A DNA stretch of 64,000 nucleotides from Burkholderiales bacterium UBA2459 (GCA_002342365.1 DDPV01000019.1:1-64000), one strand, 5' to 3'; shown: positions 17,687 to 27,996, counted from the first letter of the stretch. Program-made: numbers and translations. The notes: a model not told the origin generated them from the sequence alone.

Positions 17687-18745
17687 TTCGAGCACCAAAC
17701 GCCTGGCTTGCACCGCATCGGCCAATTCGCTTAGCAGTTGCGCTGAATCGTCCCAGCCGATGCATCCGTCGGTAATGCTCTGGCCGTAGCTGAGCGCCTT
17801 ACCCGGCACCAGATCCTGACGCCCGGCGACCAGGTGGCTTTCCACCATCACACCCATGATGCGGGAATCGCCCGCGGTGATTTGGGCTGCAATGTTGCGT
17901 GCAACCGGAATCTGATTCTCTGGCTTTTTTTGGCTGTTGCCATGGCTCGCATCAATCATCAGACGGCAGGCCAGCGCAGACTGGGCAGCTTCCCGGCAGG
18001 CGGCGTCGACCGAGGCTGCATCGTAGTTCGGGGTTTTGCCGCCGCGCAGAATCACATGGCAGTCCTCGTTGCCGTTGGTTGACACGATTGCCGAATGTCC
18101 GCCCTTGGTCACCGATAAAAAGTGGTGCGGATGCGAGGCCGCCTTGACCGCGTCAAATGCAATCCTCAAGTTGCCATCGGTACCATTTTTAAAACCGACC
18201 GGACAACTCAGCCCGGAGGCCAGTTCGCGATGCGACTGACTTTCGGTGGTCCTTGCGCCAATTGCGCCCCAGGCCACCAGATCAGCGATGTATTGCGGTG
18301 AAATCATGTCCAGAAACTCGGTGCCTGCGGGCATCCCGAGCTCGGTGATGTTCAGCAGCAACTCGCGAGCCAGGCGCAGACCCTTATTGATCTGAAAGCT
18401 GCCATCAAGATCCGGGTCGTTGATCAAGCCCTTCCAACCAATGGTGGTACGCGGTTTTTCGAAGTACACCCGCATCACGATCTCAAGCTCCCGCGCAAAA
18501 CGCCCACGCAACTCCATCAGCTGCCTGGCATAGTCAATCGCAGCCTTCGGATCGTGAATCGAGCAAGGCCCGATCACCACCAGCAAGCGATCGTCCATAT
18601 CGTGCAAGATACGATGAATCGCCTGCCGCGAAGCATAAGTCACCTGCGCTGCCCGCTCGCTGCAGGCAAATTCGCGCAAGACGTGCGAAGGCGGTGTGAG
18701 TTCTTTCAGTTCTCGAATACGAACATCATCGGTAACAGGTTGCAT
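17678..18745 (-). CDS. aroG: 3-deoxy-7-phosphoheptulonate (DAHP) synthase, AroFGH type
   Basis: First step of the shikimate pathway, joining phosphoenolpyruvate and erythrose-4-phosphate. The class I (E. coli AroFGH-like) features are VVIGPCSIHDPKAAIDYA, YFEKPRTTIGWKGLINDP, ARTTESQSHRELASGLS, CPVGFKNGTDGN and IDASHGNSQKK. I chose the ATG at 18745 (355 aa, MQPVTDDVRIREL), which matches the family start and leaves 25 bp after tldD; a frame to 18877 enters tldD and is rejected. Which aromatic amino acid inhibits it cannot be decided by eye. The stop overlaps the end of the convergent adenosyltransferase gene. Confidence 0.95.
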   Translation of the reverse strand: MQPVTDDVRIRELKELTPPSHVLREFACSERAAQVTYASRQAIHRILHDMDDRLLVVIGPCSIHDPKAAIDYARQLMELRGRFARELEIVMRVYFEKPRTTIGWKGLINDPDLDGSFQINKGLRLARELLLNITELGMPAGTEFLDMISPQYIADLVAWGAIGARTTESQSHRELASGLSCPVGFKNGTDGNLRIAFDAVKAASHPHHFLSVTKGGHSAIVSTNGNEDCHVILRGGKTPNYDAASVDAACREAAQSALACRLMIDASHGNSQKKPENQIPVARNIAAQITAGDSRIMGVMVESHLVAGRQDLVPGKALSYGQSITDGCIGWDDSAQLLSELADAVQARRLVLESV

Positions 18746-18770
18746 CAGGGGCTCCAGGTCAACAAGCGTA

Positions 18771-20234
18771 CTAAGCGGTTCCACCCACGGTGAGACCTTC
18801 AATCCGCAAGGTCGGTTGCCCCACACCCACCGGCACGCTTTGGCCATCCTTACCGCAAGTGCCCACCCCCGGGTCAAGCTTCATATCGTTACCGATCATG
18901 GTCACGCGGGTGAGAGCCTCGGGTCCATTACCGATCAGGGTTGCGCCTTTGACCGGATAACGCTTCTTGCCTTTTTCAACCCACCAGGCTTCGCTTGCCC
19001 CAAACACAAACTTGCCGTTGGTGATGTCGACTTGACCGCCGCCGAAGTTGACCGCGTAAATACCGCGATCGATCGATGCGATGATTTCCTCGGGATCCTT
19101 GTCACCATTGAGCATGATGGTGTTGGTCATCCTGGGCATGGGCAGGTGCGCAAAGGACTCGCGCCGGCCGTTTCCGGTCGGCGAAACCTTCATCAGTCGG
19201 GCGTTGAGTCGGTCTTGCAGGTAGCCCTTCAAAACACCATCTTCAATCAGCACGGTTCGGCTGGTTTGCTCGCCTTCATCGTCCACATTCAGCGAGCCGC
19301 GGCGCTCGCTCAGCGTGCCATCATCGACAACAGTCACGCCCTTGGCAGCAACCCGCTCACCGATACGGCCTGAAAAGACCGATGAGCCCTTGCGGTTGAA
19401 ATCGCCCTCAAGGCCATGGCCAACAGCCTCGTGCAACAAAATGCCAGGCCAGCCTGAACCCAGCACAACGGTCATCTGGCCAGCAGGTGCAGGTCTTGCC
19501 TCAAGATTCAGCAAAGCCTGATCGACGGCCTGGTCCACGTGTTCAAAAGCCTGCTGCTCGGTGAAGTAGTCCAGGTTAAAGCGCCCGCCGCCACCACTAT
19601 AGCCCTGCTCTCGTCGGCCCTTTTGTTCAACGATCACGCTGACCGATAGACGAATCAGCGGCCTTACGTCGGCAGCCATGCTGCCGTCAAGCCTTGCAAC
19701 CAGCATCACGTCCCACTCGGCGGCAAGTGATGCCATGACCTGACGGATGCGTGGGTCGCGCGCCCGGGCATAAGACTCTATTTTTTGTAACAATGCAACT
19801 TTGTCGTCAGCTGACATCGCAGCAATCGGATCGGCAAAACCGTAGTGCTGGGCGGTTTTTACACGGCGCAGCCGCGACTTGATCGGGGCTTGTCCGCCGC
19901 CGCCCCGCCGGGCGATGCTTCGCGTTGCCCGCGCCGCGTCCATCAGCATGTCGATGCCGATCCCATCGGCATAGGAAAACGCTGTTTTTTCGCCTTGCAC
20001 CGCGCGCACCCCAAGGCCTTGGTCAATCGAAAAACTACCCGACTTCACGATACCTTCGTCAAGACTCCAGGCTTCGCTGCGGGTGTATTGAAAATACAGA
20101 TCAGCATCGTCGACCCTGTGTTCGGCGATGCAGGCAAGCGCGCGCAAGAGGTCGGATTGCTTCAAACCGGCGGGCTCAAGCAGCGTGCTTTGGGCAATCG
20201 CCAGTCTTTGCACCATGGGGTCGATCATGTTCAT
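18771..20234 (-). CDS. tldD: Metalloprotease TldD
   Basis: TldD/PmbA-family protease subunit (487 aa; E. coli 481) that normally works with TldE (PmbA) on modified peptides and antitoxins. The zinc motif is HEAVGHGLEGDF in the LLHEAVGH segment, and family blocks include GVRAVQGEKTAFSYAD, SGRIGERVAAKGVTVVDDGT and GVGQPTLRIEGLTVGG. GAGGTAAACAC precedes the ATG at 20234. No tldE homologue lies in the window. Neighbours nitrilase-tldD-aroG on one strand recur in betaproteobacteria. Confidence 0.95.
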   Translation of the reverse strand: MNMIDPMVQRLAIAQSTLLEPAGLKQSDLLRALACIAEHRVDDADLYFQYTRSEAWSLDEGIVKSGSFSIDQGLGVRAVQGEKTAFSYADGIGIDMLMDAARATRSIARRGGGGQAPIKSRLRRVKTAQHYGFADPIAAMSADDKVALLQKIESYARARDPRIRQVMASLAAEWDVMLVARLDGSMAADVRPLIRLSVSVIVEQKGRREQGYSGGGGRFNLDYFTEQQAFEHVDQAVDQALLNLEARPAPAGQMTVVLGSGWPGILLHEAVGHGLEGDFNRKGSSVFSGRIGERVAAKGVTVVDDGTLSERRGSLNVDDEGEQTSRTVLIEDGVLKGYLQDRLNARLMKVSPTGNGRRESFAHLPMPRMTNTIMLNGDKDPEEIIASIDRGIYAVNFGGGQVDITNGKFVFGASEAWWVEKGKKRYPVKGATLIGNGPEALTRVTMIGNDMKLDPGVGTCGKDGQSVPVGVGQPTLRIEGLTVGGTA

Positions 20235-20263
20235 GTGTTTACCTCGTTTTATGCCGGATGCGC

Positions 20264-21139
20264 TTAAAGCACGCGATGGGCCAAGGCCGGAAGCATACCT
20301 CTGACTTCGCCAATCCTTGTGCGGTCGAGTCGGGCGATCACCACCGCTTCGCCCTGGGCCTGCTGCCCGAGTACCTCACCCCAGGGATCGATAATCATGC
20401 TGTGTCCCCAGGTGCGGCGTCCGTTGGGATGTTCACCACCCTGCGCCGCTGCAAGCACATAGCACTGGTTTTCGATCGCCCTTGCCCGTAACAAAACCTC
20501 CCAATGCGCCTGGCCGGTGGTGTAAGTAAAGGCCGAGGGCACCAGCAAAAGATCAACCGGTGCAAGCCGTCGATAAAGTTCGGGAAAGCGCAGGTCGTAG
20601 CAAATCGATAAACCAAGCCGCCAGGGTCCGAGATCGCAAAGCACCGGGCTGCTACCGGCTTGGATCGTATCCGACTCGGTGAAACGTTCAGCACCCTTGT
20701 GAAATCCGAATAAATGAATCTTGTCGTAGCGCGCCAGCACCCGACCCTGCGGGTCGATCATCAGCTGACTGTTGCGCACGCGACGGGCGTCCTCGCATTG
20801 CAAGGGAATCGTGCCGCCGGCAAGCCAGACCTGATGACGTTTGGCCATCTCGGACAAAAAGCTCTGGATCGGCCCATGACCAAAGTCCTCCCGCAAAGCC
20901 ACTTTATCGGTATCGCGCCAGCCGAGCAGGCAGAAATACTCCGGAAGACTGATCAGCTGAGCGCCAAGTCCGGCTGCCTCTGCAATCAAGGCCTCAGCGC
21001 GCAACAAGTTGTGATCTAGATCCGGTGCTGAAACCATTTGCAGGGCTGCCACCTGCAAATGGGCTGCATCGGGCAAAGCTGATGGGTGTGCGACATCGCT
21101 TGCCGGTGCGTGCTGCTGATCAACGACCGATTGGTTCAT
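20264..21139 (-). CDS. Nitrilase-superfamily amidohydrolase, deaminated-glutathione amidase-like
   Basis: Carbon-nitrogen hydrolase of 291 aa with the complete catalytic triad: E67 in SLPEYFCLLG, K140 in ARYDKIHLF and C180 in SICYDLRFPELYR. The active-site context is that of the Nit1/NitFhit branch (deaminated-glutathione amidase, metabolite repair) rather than plant-type nitrilases. The ATG overlaps the yhdP stop by 4 bp (ATGA), so expression is probably coupled to yhdP; tldD follows 29 bp later. The exact substrate is inferred from family resemblance only. Confidence 0.9.
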   Translation of the reverse strand: MNQSVVDQQHAPASDVAHPSALPDAAHLQVAALQMVSAPDLDHNLLRAEALIAEAAGLGAQLISLPEYFCLLGWRDTDKVALREDFGHGPIQSFLSEMAKRHQVWLAGGTIPLQCEDARRVRNSQLMIDPQGRVLARYDKIHLFGFHKGAERFTESDTIQAGSSPVLCDLGPWRLGLSICYDLRFPELYRRLAPVDLLLVPSAFTYTTGQAHWEVLLRARAIENQCYVLAAAQGGEHPNGRRTWGHSMIIDPWGEVLGQQAQGEAVVIARLDRTRIGEVRGMLPALAHRVL

Positions 21140-24100
21140 CCCGGTTTGTCCTTTGGCTTCGTCTGGAGGTTTGGTGGTGTTTTGCGCAGTAAATCAACAA
21201 GGCCCTCGCGCCCAATCTCAACGACCAGCGGGTCCTCCCAGGACCCTGAAATCGCATACCGATAAGTGAGCAAGCGCTTGAGCGGTTCGGCTAAAGCATA
21301 CTGCGCCACGAGCGATCCCAAGCCGACGAAAGGGTTGATGAGCGCGCCATAGGCTACCGCGGCCACGCCGGCGTCGAGGTTCGGTACCACTTGCGCCTCC
21401 ATGGCCTGGGTTTCACGGCTTAGATCAACCCGCCCGCGCAATCCCACCACGGCCTGCAAACCCACCATTGAGAAATCCTCGGTGTAGGCGATACCTTCTC
21501 GAATGGTCGCTGTGGCACGCAGGCCGTCAAAACTGTAGCCGCTTGAGAAAATATCTGAAAAATCAAGGCTTAAGCGACGCGGCAGCGACTGGAGGTTGAA
21601 GACGCTCAGCAGTTTCGCCACCCCAGGCTCGGTCCGCAAGAAACGGCCGCGGCCCAGCGCGAGCTCCAGGCGACCCTCAAGGCTCGGGTACTGAGGATCC
21701 CAGGGCAGGCCGCGCCACGCCAGGCGCCCGCCGAGTCGACCCTCACCCCCCCGAAACGTATCGGGAAAGCCCAGTTTGCCCAAGGCTTGACCGGCATTTT
21801 CAATCGCTAAATCCACATCAAGCTGCATCCGCTGCGATGTCCATTGACCGCTGGCAAGCAAGCGAGCCCCCTGGATTTGCATTTGCAGCGCGTCAAGGCT
21901 CCAGATCCAGCTGTCGTCACGACGGCGGCTGCTCGCCTTGATGACGCTGGCGCCAAGATCACGATCGCCAATCCGCAGGCTGTCGATTTGTATATCCATC
22001 GCGGGCAGGCGTTGGGCAAGCAGATCAAGATTTCGGATGCCTTGCGCCAACTCGGGCTCTTGCTGCGGCCAGTGAACCCGACGAAACCGAGCCAGCACCT
22101 CCCCCGGGTCATCGCCTGAATCGACGCGCCAGGACGCAAAGCCAGCCGCTTCGCGCGACTCCAGATTCAGCCGCCAATGGCCCTGATCGAAACTTGCACC
22201 GAGCACCGCATCGTGCAAGTCCCGATCGTTGAATCGAAGCACCCGGGTCGAAATCGCAAGCCGCTCGGGAAGCAGCGGCCCGGCGGACTCGGTGGCGTCG
22301 CCGCGCAGCAATGCAATCCAGGGCGCAAGGCTAAGTTCGTCGAGCTTTGCGCTGATCGCCAGACCTCGCCGCGGCAAGAGCGGATCGCTGTCGATCGCCA
22401 TCACGCCTGAGACAAGGCGCAACGGCGCATCCGGACGCGCCCGCTCCCGACCAAACCAAATCTGCGTGTCCTCGCGCAGTTGCAGGCGAATCTGATCATC
22501 GCGTCGCAGGCTTTGCGATGCGGCGTCGCCTCCAAATCGTTGGCCCGGTACGATCGCAAGCCGAAGCGGCCAGGCATGGGTGGCTTCTTTGTTCAAGGGG
22601 GCTGGCAAGCGACTGCTCAAACCCAGTCCGTCGGACTCCAGGCGAAGATCGACAGCTTCGCCCTCCAGGCTGACCTGTGCGCGGTAATCGAGGTGGCCGT
22701 CGAGTGCGCGCATCACCGGGTGCTCGACAAGGCTTTGCAAGCCTTGCGCGTTTGCACGCCCTCTTACCTGCAAGCGCAAGATGCCATGATCGTCGCTTTG
22801 GCCGTCGAAAAAGACGCGGCCTCCAAGAAACTCAGCTTGCATGCCGCTTAGCGTTAAGGCCTTTTCGGTAAAGCTAAATTTGCCCTGTACCGCCGACATC
22901 ACCGGGATGCTGGGCGCCACACGTAGCTGATTGCCTTGCAATTGAACGGTACCGAGCACCTGGCTTCGGTCCAGGTCTTCGAGGGGCAAGTTCAAGGCGA
23001 GCTCGAGGTCCGCCTCACCCTGGGCTTGCATGGCTTGTGAAAACTGATTGATCTTTGCAGCAATCGGACTTGCATTGACAAAGCGGATCATGTCATGCGC
23101 CTGGCCTTTCGCAATGCCGCTAATCCTCAACAGCGGTGCGTCAAGATCGGCAATCGTGGCGCGGGTTTCTGAAAGCGCAAGGCCCATGACCTTGGCCGAG
23201 CGCATATCGATTTGCATTCGCGCAGCTTCAAAACGAAGCTTTCCGACGACCTCATCAATCGCTGGCCAAGCCTTGGCGTAGACGAGGCGGCTACCTGCCA
23301 GTTGCCCTTCAACCAGAAACTGCCCGCTACCCGGATTGCTGAAGGGAAAATCCTCAATATCGCCGCGCAGCACAAAGTCTGCCTTGGAGACGGTGCCGCC
23401 ATGCACCGATGACTTGAGCCAGCGTCTGAGATCCTGACTGACCACCAGCGGCAAATACCGCACCACCCGCTCGGCGCGAACCTCGCTAAGCTGCCCTTTG
23501 AGGTCAAAAATGCCTGCACCTTTGCCACCCGTCTGATAATGCCCTTTGACCTGCGCCTTGCCATCAGCATTGGCAAACTCCAGTGCATCCACTTCGATAC
23601 GAACAGCGTCGGGGCGTTCGCCGTAACGCCAGCGCAGTTTGGCGCTTGCCGATTGAACCGCAAAATCGGGCTCCTCAAAAAGGCCCGGGAAGCGTAAGGA
23701 AGCCGATTCGCCGGCCAGTTGCATCCGGCCTCCGCTTTCATCGATTTGCAGTTCACCCGACAGCCCTTCAAAGGACGGCCATTGACTGCCAAGTGCATCC
23801 CGCGGTCGCACATCCACCGCGAGTCGATCAACGGCCAGGCTTGCCCCGTAGCGCGATCCGCTCCCAAGTCCGAGCGCGACTCGGTCCTCAAAGTGCAAAC
23901 TCAGCCGACGCACCTGCCCCTGTGCACGCAGCGACTCGACCGATTTGAGCAAGTCGGCGGGCAAAGGGAGTCGACGAGCCAAAGCGAGTGCGTTGGCCAC
24001 ATCAAAGGGCTCAAGCGCGAGCTTGCCTTCAAGCAAACGGCCATCAGCGCCAATGACCAGACGCTGGGCCGAGGCTGTGCCGCGCAGTTGGCTGCCCCGT

Positions 24101-25164
24101 CCATCATCGACCGACCATTCGCTAAGCCGCAGTTCAAGCGCCTGAAAATCAGGGTCAACAGGAATCTGGGCGGATCCGGGAGCCGATGCTTGCGCGACAT
24201 TTGCGGATGTTTTCGCGATGTTTACAGACGTTTTCGCGACATTTGCGGCTGCATAACGCGGCATGGCGGTGAATGCGGTCTGTACGCGGGCAAGCCCAAG
24301 CTGACCGGTTGGCGTGTTGAGCAACAGATCCTGTCCGCTTAGCCGAGCCTGCATTTTCCGAATTTGCCCGAGTGAGAAATCGGTCCAGGTTGACAGCTGC
24401 AGGCTGCCACCCTGAGGCAACAAACTCGGTAACCACTGAGCGTCCACCCAGGGGATGGCCTCTTTAAGGTCAAGCCTTTGCGCAGCGAAAAAAAGGCTGC
24501 CCTGCCAGGACCGCCACTGCTGGGGTTTTTTGAGCAAACCGTGATGAAAATGCGCCACAAGACTGGCCTGCGTGAGCGCGCCGCCCACGCGCTGCGCATC
24601 AACGCGCCAGCGATGCTCGCGCAGCTGATTGACCGCCTGAAGCTTGACGCCTTCGATAAGCACTTCCGAGGCCAGTACATCGTCGCGCCAGCGCAAAGCG
24701 AGGTTATTGATTTCGAGATCCGACTGGCTAAGCAGCCATTGCAGCCATCGGTCGTCCTGGCTTCGATCAAGCGCAATCGTCCAGCCTGCGATCTCCAGGG
24801 TTTGCGCATTCAGGCGCCTGGCCGCGACCGTTACGTCTTGCAAACGCAGACGGTTGACATCCAATGCACCCCACAAAAGGGCAGCCATGGAGATTTCCGC
24901 CTCGAGCACGCCAATTTCAAGCGCGCTTTGTCCCTGCGCGTCCCGCAAGCCCAAGCCTTCCATGCGCACGACCGGACGTCCGGCGACGATAGCCCCACGC
25001 ATGCTTTGCATTTGCAGCGGCCTCGGCAGCTCTTTGTTGATCAAGGCAACCAGGCGAGGCCCCAACTCATGAAGCTGCGGCCAGACATACCAGCGCAAAC
25101 CCAGATAAGCGAGTGCCATCAGCAAGCCCAGGGCAAGGGCTAGCCCCAGGAGCCAGCGCAACAC
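21136..25164 (-). CDS. yhdP: YhdP-type AsmA-like inter-membrane lipid transport protein
   Basis: Very large envelope protein (1342 aa; E. coli YhdP is 1266) with one N-terminal membrane helix (WLLGLALALGLLMALAYLGLRW) and a long periplasmic beta-rich bridge. E. coli YhdP moves phospholipids toward the outer membrane with TamB and YdbH. The C-terminal AsmA_2-type region (LSLDFSDIFSSGYSFDGLRATATIREG, MVGLQAVVGLRGRVDLS) is typical. The start used is GTG at 25164; the frame is open upstream to a stop at 25207-25209 without ATG, so the start is uncertain by up to 14 residues. Residues about 304-325 are a 7-residue repeat (ANVAKTS, VNIAKTS, ANVAQAS) from a 21-bp tandem array. Confidence 0.9.
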   Translation of the reverse strand: MLRWLLGLALALGLLMALAYLGLRWYVWPQLHELGPRLVALINKELPRPLQMQSMRGAIVAGRPVVRMEGLGLRDAQGQSALEIGVLEAEISMAALLWGALDVNRLRLQDVTVAARRLNAQTLEIAGWTIALDRSQDDRWLQWLLSQSDLEINNLALRWRDDVLASEVLIEGVKLQAVNQLREHRWRVDAQRVGGALTQASLVAHFHHGLLKKPQQWRSWQGSLFFAAQRLDLKEAIPWVDAQWLPSLLPQGGSLQLSTWTDFSLGQIRKMQARLSGQDLLLNTPTGQLGLARVQTAFTAMPRYAAANVAKTSVNIAKTSANVAQASAPGSAQIPVDPDFQALELRLSEWSVDDGRGSQLRGTASAQRLVIGADGRLLEGKLALEPFDVANALALARRLPLPADLLKSVESLRAQGQVRRLSLHFEDRVALGLGSGSRYGASLAVDRLAVDVRPRDALGSQWPSFEGLSGELQIDESGGRMQLAGESASLRFPGLFEEPDFAVQSASAKLRWRYGERPDAVRIEVDALEFANADGKAQVKGHYQTGGKGAGIFDLKGQLSEVRAERVVRYLPLVVSQDLRRWLKSSVHGGTVSKADFVLRGDIEDFPFSNPGSGQFLVEGQLAGSRLVYAKAWPAIDEVVGKLRFEAARMQIDMRSAKVMGLALSETRATIADLDAPLLRISGIAKGQAHDMIRFVNASPIAAKINQFSQAMQAQGEADLELALNLPLEDLDRSQVLGTVQLQGNQLRVAPSIPVMSAVQGKFSFTEKALTLSGMQAEFLGGRVFFDGQSDDHGILRLQVRGRANAQGLQSLVEHPVMRALDGHLDYRAQVSLEGEAVDLRLESDGLGLSSRLPAPLNKEATHAWPLRLAIVPGQRFGGDAASQSLRRDDQIRLQLREDTQIWFGRERARPDAPLRLVSGVMAIDSDPLLPRRGLAISAKLDELSLAPWIALLRGDATESAGPLLPERLAISTRVLRFNDRDLHDAVLGASFDQGHWRLNLESREAAGFASWRVDSGDDPGEVLARFRRVHWPQQEPELAQGIRNLDLLAQRLPAMDIQIDSLRIGDRDLGASVIKASSRRRDDSWIWSLDALQMQIQGARLLASGQWTSQRMQLDVDLAIENAGQALGKLGFPDTFRGGEGRLGGRLAWRGLPWDPQYPSLEGRLELALGRGRFLRTEPGVAKLLSVFNLQSLPRRLSLDFSDIFSSGYSFDGLRATATIREGIAYTEDFSMVGLQAVVGLRGRVDLSRETQAMEAQVVPNLDAGVAAVAYGALINPFVGLGSLVAQYALAEPLKRLLTYRYAISGSWEDPLVVEIGREGLVDLLRKTPPNLQTKPKDKPG
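24188..24250. repeat. Tandem repeat, 3 x 21 bp, inside yhdP
   Basis: Three adjacent 21-bp units start at 24188, 24209 and 24230. The last 15 bases of the first and third units, CGCGACATTTGCGGA plus one base, are nearly identical; the middle unit has CGCGATGTTTACAGA. Each unit encodes seven residues, giving ANVAKTS-VNIAKTS-ANVAQAS in YhdP, in a low-complexity linker between beta-rich segments. Confidence 0.85.
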
Positions 25165-25238
25165 CCGTGACCAGGCGAGCCCTTGTTTGATGCTTTGACT
25201 CAGCGCTTACTCCCCATCGATGGCGGCGTTTTCCTTGA

Positions 25239-25284
25239 TTGCAAACCAGCGAGTCCTTTTGTTGCAAACCGGCGAGTTCTTTTG
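25239..25284. repeat. Tandem repeat, 2 x 23 bp, in the yhdP-glnE intergenic region
   Basis: Two adjacent 23-bp copies at 25239-25261 and 25262-25284 (core GCAAACCAGCGAGTCCTTTT and GCAAACCGGCGAGTTCTTTT) differ at two positions. They lie between the divergent yhdP and glnE starts, so they may sit inside or near promoter DNA. I could not place a convincing -35/-10 pair there. Confidence 0.88.
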
Positions 25285-25323
25285 TTGTGAAGCATAACCG
25301 CTTGCTGCGCTAAGCTTGCAGCG

Positions 25324-27996
25324 ATGACAAGCGCCTGGTATCAACGCAATGCACAAGCCATGGCGAGCTGGCCAATTGCTCAGGATGTACCGCAGACGCT
25401 TCTCACCGAGCTTGAATCGCAGGCGATTTGCGCCGAGCGGCTAAACCGCGTACTCGCGCAGTTGTTGCAAAGTCTGCAAATCGCTGAAAGCGGGGAGCTA
25501 GCACGTATGGCGATCGCGCTACGCTATTTGCGCTGCCTTACGGTAATGAGCCTGATTCAACGCGATAGCTCAGGGCTTGCAAGCCTTGAGGAGGTCACCC
25601 ACAGCATGACCGACCTGGCCGAGCTGGCCTGCACAAGCCTGTTGCCGCTTGCTGCCGGCGCGCTTGCAGACCGCTGGGGACTGCCCTTGGATGAACAGGG
25701 TCGCGTCCAGGACTTGCATGTGCTGGCCATGGGTAAAGCCGGTGGGCGCGAGCTGAATGTGTCCTCCGATCTCGACATTGTTTTTGTCTGTCGGGGACGC
25801 GGGGGCACGCGGCGCAGCGACGGCAGTTCGGGAGGCAAAGCTAGCGAGGAGTTCATGCATCAGCTGGCCCGTGAACTCACAGGCCTACTCACCGAACGCA
25901 CCGCAGCCGGCTTTATTTTTCGGGTGGACACCCGATTGCGGCCCCACGGCGAGGCCGGACCGCTGGTGGTGAACCTCACGATGCTTGAGCATTACTTTTT
26001 TGGCGAGGGTCGCGAGTGGGAGCGATTCGCCTGGCTCAAGGTTCGACCGATTGCTCATTCCGGCCTGAGCAGCAAGCATCAGCGGGAGGAAGACCTCACA
26101 CAGTTGATGTCGGTTGTCCACCCCTTTGTGTTTCGCCGCTACCTCGACTTTCAAGCGATTGAAGCCTTAAGGCAATTGCATGCGTTGATTCGGCGCGAAG
26201 TGGCCAAAACCGACGCCAAAAAACGCGGCTGGGATGTCAAGCTTGGCCGCGGCGGTATTCGTGAAATTGAGTTCATTGCCCAGCTTTTTCAGATCGTTCG
26301 CGGGGGTCGCGACCCCGGACTGCGTGCTGCGCAAACCCTCAGGACTTTGCAGACCCTGGGAGATCGCGGCATTCTGGAAAGGGCTCAGGCGCAGGAACTG
26401 GCGCGCGCCTATCATTTCCTGAGGCGTCTCGAACACGCGATTCAGTACCGGGAAGACGAGCAAACGCACCGTCTGCCCGACGATGCGCCCATCCAGCGTG
26501 ACGTCGCAAGGCTGCTGCGGATGCCGCTTGAAGGCTTGTTGTCGAGGGTACAAAGCACCCGTGACTTTGTCTCCGGCGTCTTTGACAGTTTGCTTGCGCA
26601 AGACAAGGATTCAAGCGTCGAGACGCGGGATGCCCCGAGCCTGCCTGAGGCCGTAAGCGCACGGCTGCAGGCCTTGCAAAGCAGCGGGCGCTGGCAGGCA
26701 GCACGTGATGAGGCGCACACGCGAATCAAACGCTTGATGGATCGCGCCCAGAGCGAGCAGGCCTCCGAAGCGGCCTTGATCCGCTTTGTTGACTTTTTGG
26801 AGTCGGTTTTGAGGCGCCCGGCCTACCTGGCGCTGCTTGATGAGTATCCCTCTGCGCTCAGACCGGTGCTGCGGCTCTTAGACCGGGCGCGTTGGGCCAG
26901 CCAGTATTTGTTGCGGCACCCGGTGGTGCTTGACGAATTGCTCGATGGCCAGTTGCTTGAGCCGGTCGATTACCAGGCCTGGGCCGAGCAGCAGCGCCTG
27001 GTGATGCAAAACCTGCTGATCGACGGACAGGCCGATGACGAGCGCCGCATGGACCATTTGCGAGAGGCCCATCATGCCCAGGTGTTCCGTTTGCTGGTCC
27101 AGGACCTCGAGGGGCGGCTGAGCCTTGAGCGGCTCTCCGATCATTTGAGCGAACTCGCAGACCAGGTTGTGGGCTTGGTGATCGAATGCGCCTGGTCGAC
27201 GCTGAAATCGCGGCATCGCGAAAGACCACAATTTGCGGCCATTGCCTACGGAAAGCTCGGAGGCAAGGAGCTCGGTTATGCCTCGGATCTGGATCTGGTT
27301 TTTGTTTACGACGATCAGGATCCGCAAGCGCCCCATGCCTATGGCCAGCTTGCCTTGCGCCTGAGCAGCTGGATGTCGATGCAAACCGCAGCCGGTCAGC
27401 TTTTTGACGTCGATGTGCGTCTGCGACCGGATGGCATTTCAGGCCTGGCTGCGATCAGCCTTGAGGGCCTGCAACAATACTTGCAGGAAAAAGCCTGGGT
27501 TTGGGAACATCAGGCACTCACCCGCGCGCGCTGGTGCGCCGGCGAGACGCAGCTGGCAAGCCCGTTTGAAGCGATCCGTCGCAAGATTTTGCAAGCGCCC
27601 CGGCAACGCGAAGCGCTGGCCGCCAAAGTCACCGAGATGCGCGCGCGCATGCACGCAGGGCATCCGAACCGCAGCGGTGATTTTGACTTAAAGCATGATG
27701 CTGGCGGCATGGTCGATATTGAATTTATGACGCAGTACCTGGTTCTTGCATTTAGCCATGAGCATCCGAGCCTGCTCGATAACGCAGGCAACATTGCCTT
27801 GCTGCAACGCGCGGCTCGGGCCGGACTGATCGAAGAAGCGCTGGCGCTGGCATGTGCTGATGCCTATCGTCGCTATCGCGGATTGCAGCACGGCTTGCGG
27901 CTGAATGAGGCCCGGTATGCGCGGGTTGCGCCGCAAAGCGTATATGCCGAATCGCAGGCGGTCAGGCAGCTTTGGGCGGCGCTTTTTGAAAACTGA
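25324..27996 (+). CDS. glnE: Bifunctional glutamine synthetase adenylyltransferase/deadenylase GlnE
   Basis: Adenylylates glutamine synthetase when nitrogen is plentiful and removes AMP when it is scarce, under PII control. The 890 aa hold two nucleotidyltransferase halves: GKAGGRELNVSSDLDIVFV at residues 137-155 (removase) and YGKLGGKELGYASDLDLVFVYD around residue 640 (transferase), each followed by an adenylyltransferase helical domain and RVDTRLRPHG or DVDVRLRPDG. E. coli GlnE is 946 aa; the N-terminus is shorter here. The ATG at 25324 follows GCTTGCAGCG without a clear ribosome-binding site. The 3' end overlaps the convergent transporter gene by 35 bp. Confidence 0.96.
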   Translation: MTSAWYQRNAQAMASWPIAQDVPQTLLTELESQAICAERLNRVLAQLLQSLQIAESGELARMAIALRYLRCLTVMSLIQRDSSGLASLEEVTHSMTDLAELACTSLLPLAAGALADRWGLPLDEQGRVQDLHVLAMGKAGGRELNVSSDLDIVFVCRGRGGTRRSDGSSGGKASEEFMHQLARELTGLLTERTAAGFIFRVDTRLRPHGEAGPLVVNLTMLEHYFFGEGREWERFAWLKVRPIAHSGLSSKHQREEDLTQLMSVVHPFVFRRYLDFQAIEALRQLHALIRREVAKTDAKKRGWDVKLGRGGIREIEFIAQLFQIVRGGRDPGLRAAQTLRTLQTLGDRGILERAQAQELARAYHFLRRLEHAIQYREDEQTHRLPDDAPIQRDVARLLRMPLEGLLSRVQSTRDFVSGVFDSLLAQDKDSSVETRDAPSLPEAVSARLQALQSSGRWQAARDEAHTRIKRLMDRAQSEQASEAALIRFVDFLESVLRRPAYLALLDEYPSALRPVLRLLDRARWASQYLLRHPVVLDELLDGQLLEPVDYQAWAEQQRLVMQNLLIDGQADDERRMDHLREAHHAQVFRLLVQDLEGRLSLERLSDHLSELADQVVGLVIECAWSTLKSRHRERPQFAAIAYGKLGGKELGYASDLDLVFVYDDQDPQAPHAYGQLALRLSSWMSMQTAAGQLFDVDVRLRPDGISGLAAISLEGLQQYLQEKAWVWEHQALTRARWCAGETQLASPFEAIRRKILQAPRQREALAAKVTEMRARMHAGHPNRSGDFDLKHDAGGMVDIEFMTQYLVLAFSHEHPSLLDNAGNIALLQRAARAGLIEEALALACADAYRRYRGLQHGLRLNEARYARVAPQSVYAESQAVRQLWAALFEN